Assembly: GCF_002931075.1 (NCBI RefSeq)
Contig: NZ_PSTQ01000001.1
Coordinates: forward strand, 1-64,000
Direction: 5' to 3'
Origin: Pseudoclavibacter sp. AY1F1
GTDB lineage: Bacteria > Actinomycetota > Actinomycetes > Actinomycetales > Microbacteriaceae
DNA: 64,000 nt
Below, in pieces: positions 61,747 through 64,000 of the stretch (position 1 is the first letter of the stretch; each line of letters begins with the position of its first letter). The notes below the pieces were generated by a model, which saw nothing but the letters and a program-made list of their open reading frames with translations, searched no databases and had not been told where the DNA came from. The position numbers were made by a program, and so were the translations under genes.

Positions 61747-61872
61747 ATGAACGGCATGGACACCGTGCTTGTTATCGAAATCATCTTCACCGGCCTGCTG
61801 GTGCTCGCGCTCGTCGCCATCAGCTTCGTCTCCGTGGTTGTACTCAAGAACCTCTTCAAGGGCCAGAACTAA
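61747..61872 (+). CDS. Single-helix mini membrane protein (41 aa)
   Basis: MDTVLVIEIIFTGLLVLALV followed by AISFVSVVVLKNLFKGQN, one long membrane helix with a basic cytoplasmic end. A nested ATG at 61756 is an alternative start. Small proteins of this form commonly precede FABP-like genes in actinobacteria. Function unknown. Confidence 0.65.
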   Translation: MNGMDTVLVIEIIFTGLLVLALVAISFVSVVVLKNLFKGQN

Positions 61873-61921
61873 CCAGCCCCTGCGCGCCCTAGCAGCTGAC
61901 GGATCGAGAGGAAACCCCCCG

Positions 61922-62536
61922 ATGGTCTACGACATCCCCACTGACCTCCCGCCCGAGATCGTGCCCCTCTCCTGGCTGATCGGCGTCTGGGAAGGTAGCG
62001 GCCACGTCGAGTACAAGGTGGGCGACGAGGTGCGCGAGCAGGCGTTCCGCCAGCGCGTGAGCTTCAGCCATGACGGCCTCGCTTATCTCAACTATTCAGC
62101 CCAACTGTGGCTCGAAGAAGGCACGGGCGACGAGCCAGTGCAGATCCCGCTCACGGGCGAGACCGGCTTCTGGCGCTTGGCGCGGGCGAGGGACGACGGC
62201 GATGTCGGCCCCGGTTACCTGCCGCCGACGGCGCCGCCGACGATCACCGACGCTGATGGCGTCGAGGGTCTGCGCGATGACGAGCAGGCGTTCCCCCTCG
62301 AGGTGTCGATCGTGCATCCGACTGGTCTGCTCGAGCGGTACAGCGGGAGTGCCCGCGGCCCGCGCATCGACCTCAAAACCGAGGAAGTGCTGCTGGCGCC
62401 AGGCGCGAAGGAATTCACCGCCTCGACCCGCATGTACGGCTACGTCGCGGGTGAGTTGCTGTGGGCGTGGGACATCGCTGCCCTCGGCCAGGAGCTCGCG
62501 ACGCACGCGTCCGCGAAGCTGGCCAAGCTTGACTGA
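61922..62536 (+). CDS. Nitrobindin-like heme-binding beta-barrel protein
   Basis: 204 residues. GVWEGSGHVEY (the GxWxGxG signature) near the N-terminus, internal strand pairs and the C-terminal LLWAWDIAALGQELATHASA pattern place it in the FABP/THAP4-like family that binds ferric heme and may scavenge peroxynitrite. GAGAGGA lies upstream of ATG 61922. The ygfZ-like gene overlaps its stop. Confidence 0.85.
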   Translation: MVYDIPTDLPPEIVPLSWLIGVWEGSGHVEYKVGDEVREQAFRQRVSFSHDGLAYLNYSAQLWLEEGTGDEPVQIPLTGETGFWRLARARDDGDVGPGYLPPTAPPTITDADGVEGLRDDEQAFPLEVSIVHPTGLLERYSGSARGPRIDLKTEEVLLAPGAKEFTASTRMYGYVAGELLWAWDIAALGQELATHASAKLAKLD

Positions 62537-63734
62537 GCACTCCGCCTCGAATGAGTCGTCGGCCGGTGCCGACGAGCCTCAGCCGTACCGGTCGCCCTTC
62601 CTGGCGCTTCCGGGTGCGGTGGAAGGCACTGGCATCGACGGCGGCGTCGCCTGGCACTACGGGCAGGTCACGGCCGACCAGCGGGAGCTTGCTGCCGGGC
62701 GTTCGATCGTGGATGCGTCGCACTTCGGCATCATCCGCCTGACCGGCAGCGACCGGCTCAGCTGGCTCGATTCGCTGACGTCGCAGCGGCTCACAACGCT
62801 GCAGCCGGGTGAGAGCGCCGAGACCCTGCTGCTCGATATCCAGGGTCACATCGAGCACGGTGCCGGCGTGATCGACGATGGCACCGCGACTTGGCTCATC
62901 ACCGAGCGCGAGTCCGCGCCTGCATTCGCAGCGTGGCTGAACCGGATGCGCTTCCTCCTCGACGTGCAGGTGGCAGAGGTCACGGACGAGCTCGCGGTCG
63001 TCGCGACGCTCGGAGAGCACGACCTGGGCGCGGCAGCCCCGAACGGCACGCCGCTCGTCTGGAACGACCCGTGGGCTGCGCCACCCGCGCACGGCTGGAG
63101 CTACTCCCAGTTCCCGGTAGTGCCGGCAGAGGGCGCCGTAGACGGCCACCCTGGCGCCGACTTCCCGCTCAAGCTGCACGTTGTCGATCGGGCCAGCCTG
63201 CAGGCGATCGTCGAACGCGTCGCCACCGGCGAGCTGCCGATTGCAGGAATGCACGCGCTGGAAGCGTTGCGCATCGCCGCCCTGCGGCCGCGCCTCGGCG
63301 CCGAGATCGATCCAAGGGCGATCCCGCACGAGTTCGACTGGCTCCGCAGCGCCGTGCACCTCGAAAAGGGCTGCTACCGCGGGCAGGAGACGGTCGCGAA
63401 GGTCCACTTCCTCGGTCGCCCACCGCGTCGCATCGTCCTCCTCGACCTCGACGGTTCGCTCGGCGAGCTTCCCGCAGCGGGCAGCTCGCTGTCGGTCGAG
63501 GGCGACGCCAACGCGCAGACCGTCGGGCGCGTCAGCTCCGTGGCTATCCACCACGAGGACGGGCCCATCGCGCTTGCGCTCGTGAAGCGGTCCCTTGCGG
63601 AGGACGCGACCCTCGTCGTGCACCTCGCCGACGGCCAGCAGGTCACCGCCAGTGCGACGACGATCGTCTCGCCGACGGCTGGTCGAGCGGCGGACGTGCC
63701 TCGGCTGCCGCGCCTCGAGCGCCGCGGGCAGTAG
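62529..63734 (+). CDS. ygfZ: YgfZ/GcvT-domain protein (Fe-S cluster or folate-linked)
   Basis: 401 residues from TTG 62529, which overlaps the preceding stop by eight bases. The hallmark KGCYRGQETVAKVHF is intact with its functional Cys. A GcvT-type folate fold precedes it (RLSWLDSLTSQRLTTLQPGE). YgfZ proteins support repair or assembly of certain Fe-S enzymes. Translational coupling to the nitrobindin-like gene suggests a shared oxidative or nitrosative theme. Confidence 0.87.
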   Translation: MTEHSASNESSAGADEPQPYRSPFLALPGAVEGTGIDGGVAWHYGQVTADQRELAAGRSIVDASHFGIIRLTGSDRLSWLDSLTSQRLTTLQPGESAETLLLDIQGHIEHGAGVIDDGTATWLITERESAPAFAAWLNRMRFLLDVQVAEVTDELAVVATLGEHDLGAAAPNGTPLVWNDPWAAPPAHGWSYSQFPVVPAEGAVDGHPGADFPLKLHVVDRASLQAIVERVATGELPIAGMHALEALRIAALRPRLGAEIDPRAIPHEFDWLRSAVHLEKGCYRGQETVAKVHFLGRPPRRIVLLDLDGSLGELPAAGSSLSVEGDANAQTVGRVSSVAIHHEDGPIALALVKRSLAEDATLVVHLADGQQVTASATTIVSPTAGRAADVPRLPRLERRGQ

Positions 63735-63736
63735 AC

Positions 63737-64000
63737 GTGGCGGCTCCGGCGGCTGGCGTCGGGGCCGCGTTCGCCCGCCTGCGGGCATCCCTTCCCGCCG
63801 TGCTGCAGATCACGGCGGCGGCCTTCGCCGCCTACGCCATCGCGCACTGGGGCCTCGGGCATCCCATCCCGTTCCTCGCGGTGACGGTCGCGATCACGAG
63901 CCTGGGGCTGCAGCGTGACGCTCGCCCGCGGCGCGTGTTCGACACGGCGCTCGGCATCACCTTCGGCGTGCTGCTCTCCAATCTTTCACTTGTGGTCTTT
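63737..64000 (+). CDS. FUSC-family membrane protein, start only
   Basis: GTG at 63737, two bases after the ygfZ stop. The first 88 residues contain a membrane segment (LQITAAAFAAYAIAHWGLGH, PIPFLAVTVAITSLGLQRDA) and the start of RRVFDTALGITFGVLLSNLS, as in FUSC/aromatic-acid exporter proteins. The gene runs out of the window. Confidence 0.75.
   Translation, partial: MAAPAAGVGAAFARLRASLPAVLQITAAAFAAYAIAHWGLGHPIPFLAVTVAITSLGLQRDARPRRVFDTALGITFGVLLSNLSLVVF

Overview
The window is high-GC actinobacterial DNA, most like Microbacteriaceae. The chromosomal part carries mycothiol synthase, an actinobacterial GlnR, PhoP-type PHO boxes of 11-bp direct repeats, a DUF7882-like protein and other small Microbacteriaceae-type families. 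Two surface proteins end in LAxTG motifs typical of actinobacterial class E sortases. All of this is read from sequence; no database search was possible.

Positions 1 to about 27,396 are the right-hand part of an integrated conjugative or mobilizable element (ICE/IME). It ends in a tyrosine integrase (26,247-27,221, minus) next to a 3' tRNA-CAU fragment that lacks its 5' half, so this is attR. The intact tRNA, the other att site and any type IV secretion genes should lie left of the window. Element genes include a DarB-like methylase-helicase (to 5,676), two unknown proteins in the same operon, a MobF relaxase-helicase (14,835-18,068, minus) and an inverted-repeat region beside it that could be oriT. 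Cargo includes an AbiL-like RloA/RloB pair (19,000-20,960), two sortase-anchored surface proteins with a sortase-like protein (21,903-24,910), a Tat-exported glycine-rich protein and an AraC-type regulator. Around 9.1-10.3 kb lies debris: a frameshifted UvrD-like helicase fragment fused to a truncated copy of the 6,959-8,083 gene. The most notable observation is that the methylase-helicase, its operon partners and the relaxase share a related C-terminal tail, which could be a conjugative export signal.

From 27.4 kb onward the DNA looks chromosomal. In order: a PadR/HAAS-type pair; a broken ABC ATPase; a trehalose locus (LacI regulator, treC, a IIA-IIB-IIC PTS permease) with four tandem repeats in the promoter; a Y-family polymerase; an Rrf2/NmrA divergent pair; a BenE-type transporter; a CDF transporter with a membrane protein and a lipoprotein; four overlapping glycosyltransferases; small Microbacteriaceae proteins; and a MarR/MFS drug-efflux unit with a long operator.

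From 51 kb to the end is a phosphate and nitrogen block: pstB-pstA-pstC-pstS, a second pstS, a NUDIX/histidine phosphatase, polyphosphate kinase, mshD and glnR. Both pstS genes have 11-bp-periodic PHO boxes upstream, and a hairpin between pstS and pstC may set their ratio. The window closes with a nitrobindin-like protein, a YgfZ-family protein and the start of a FUSC-type membrane protein.
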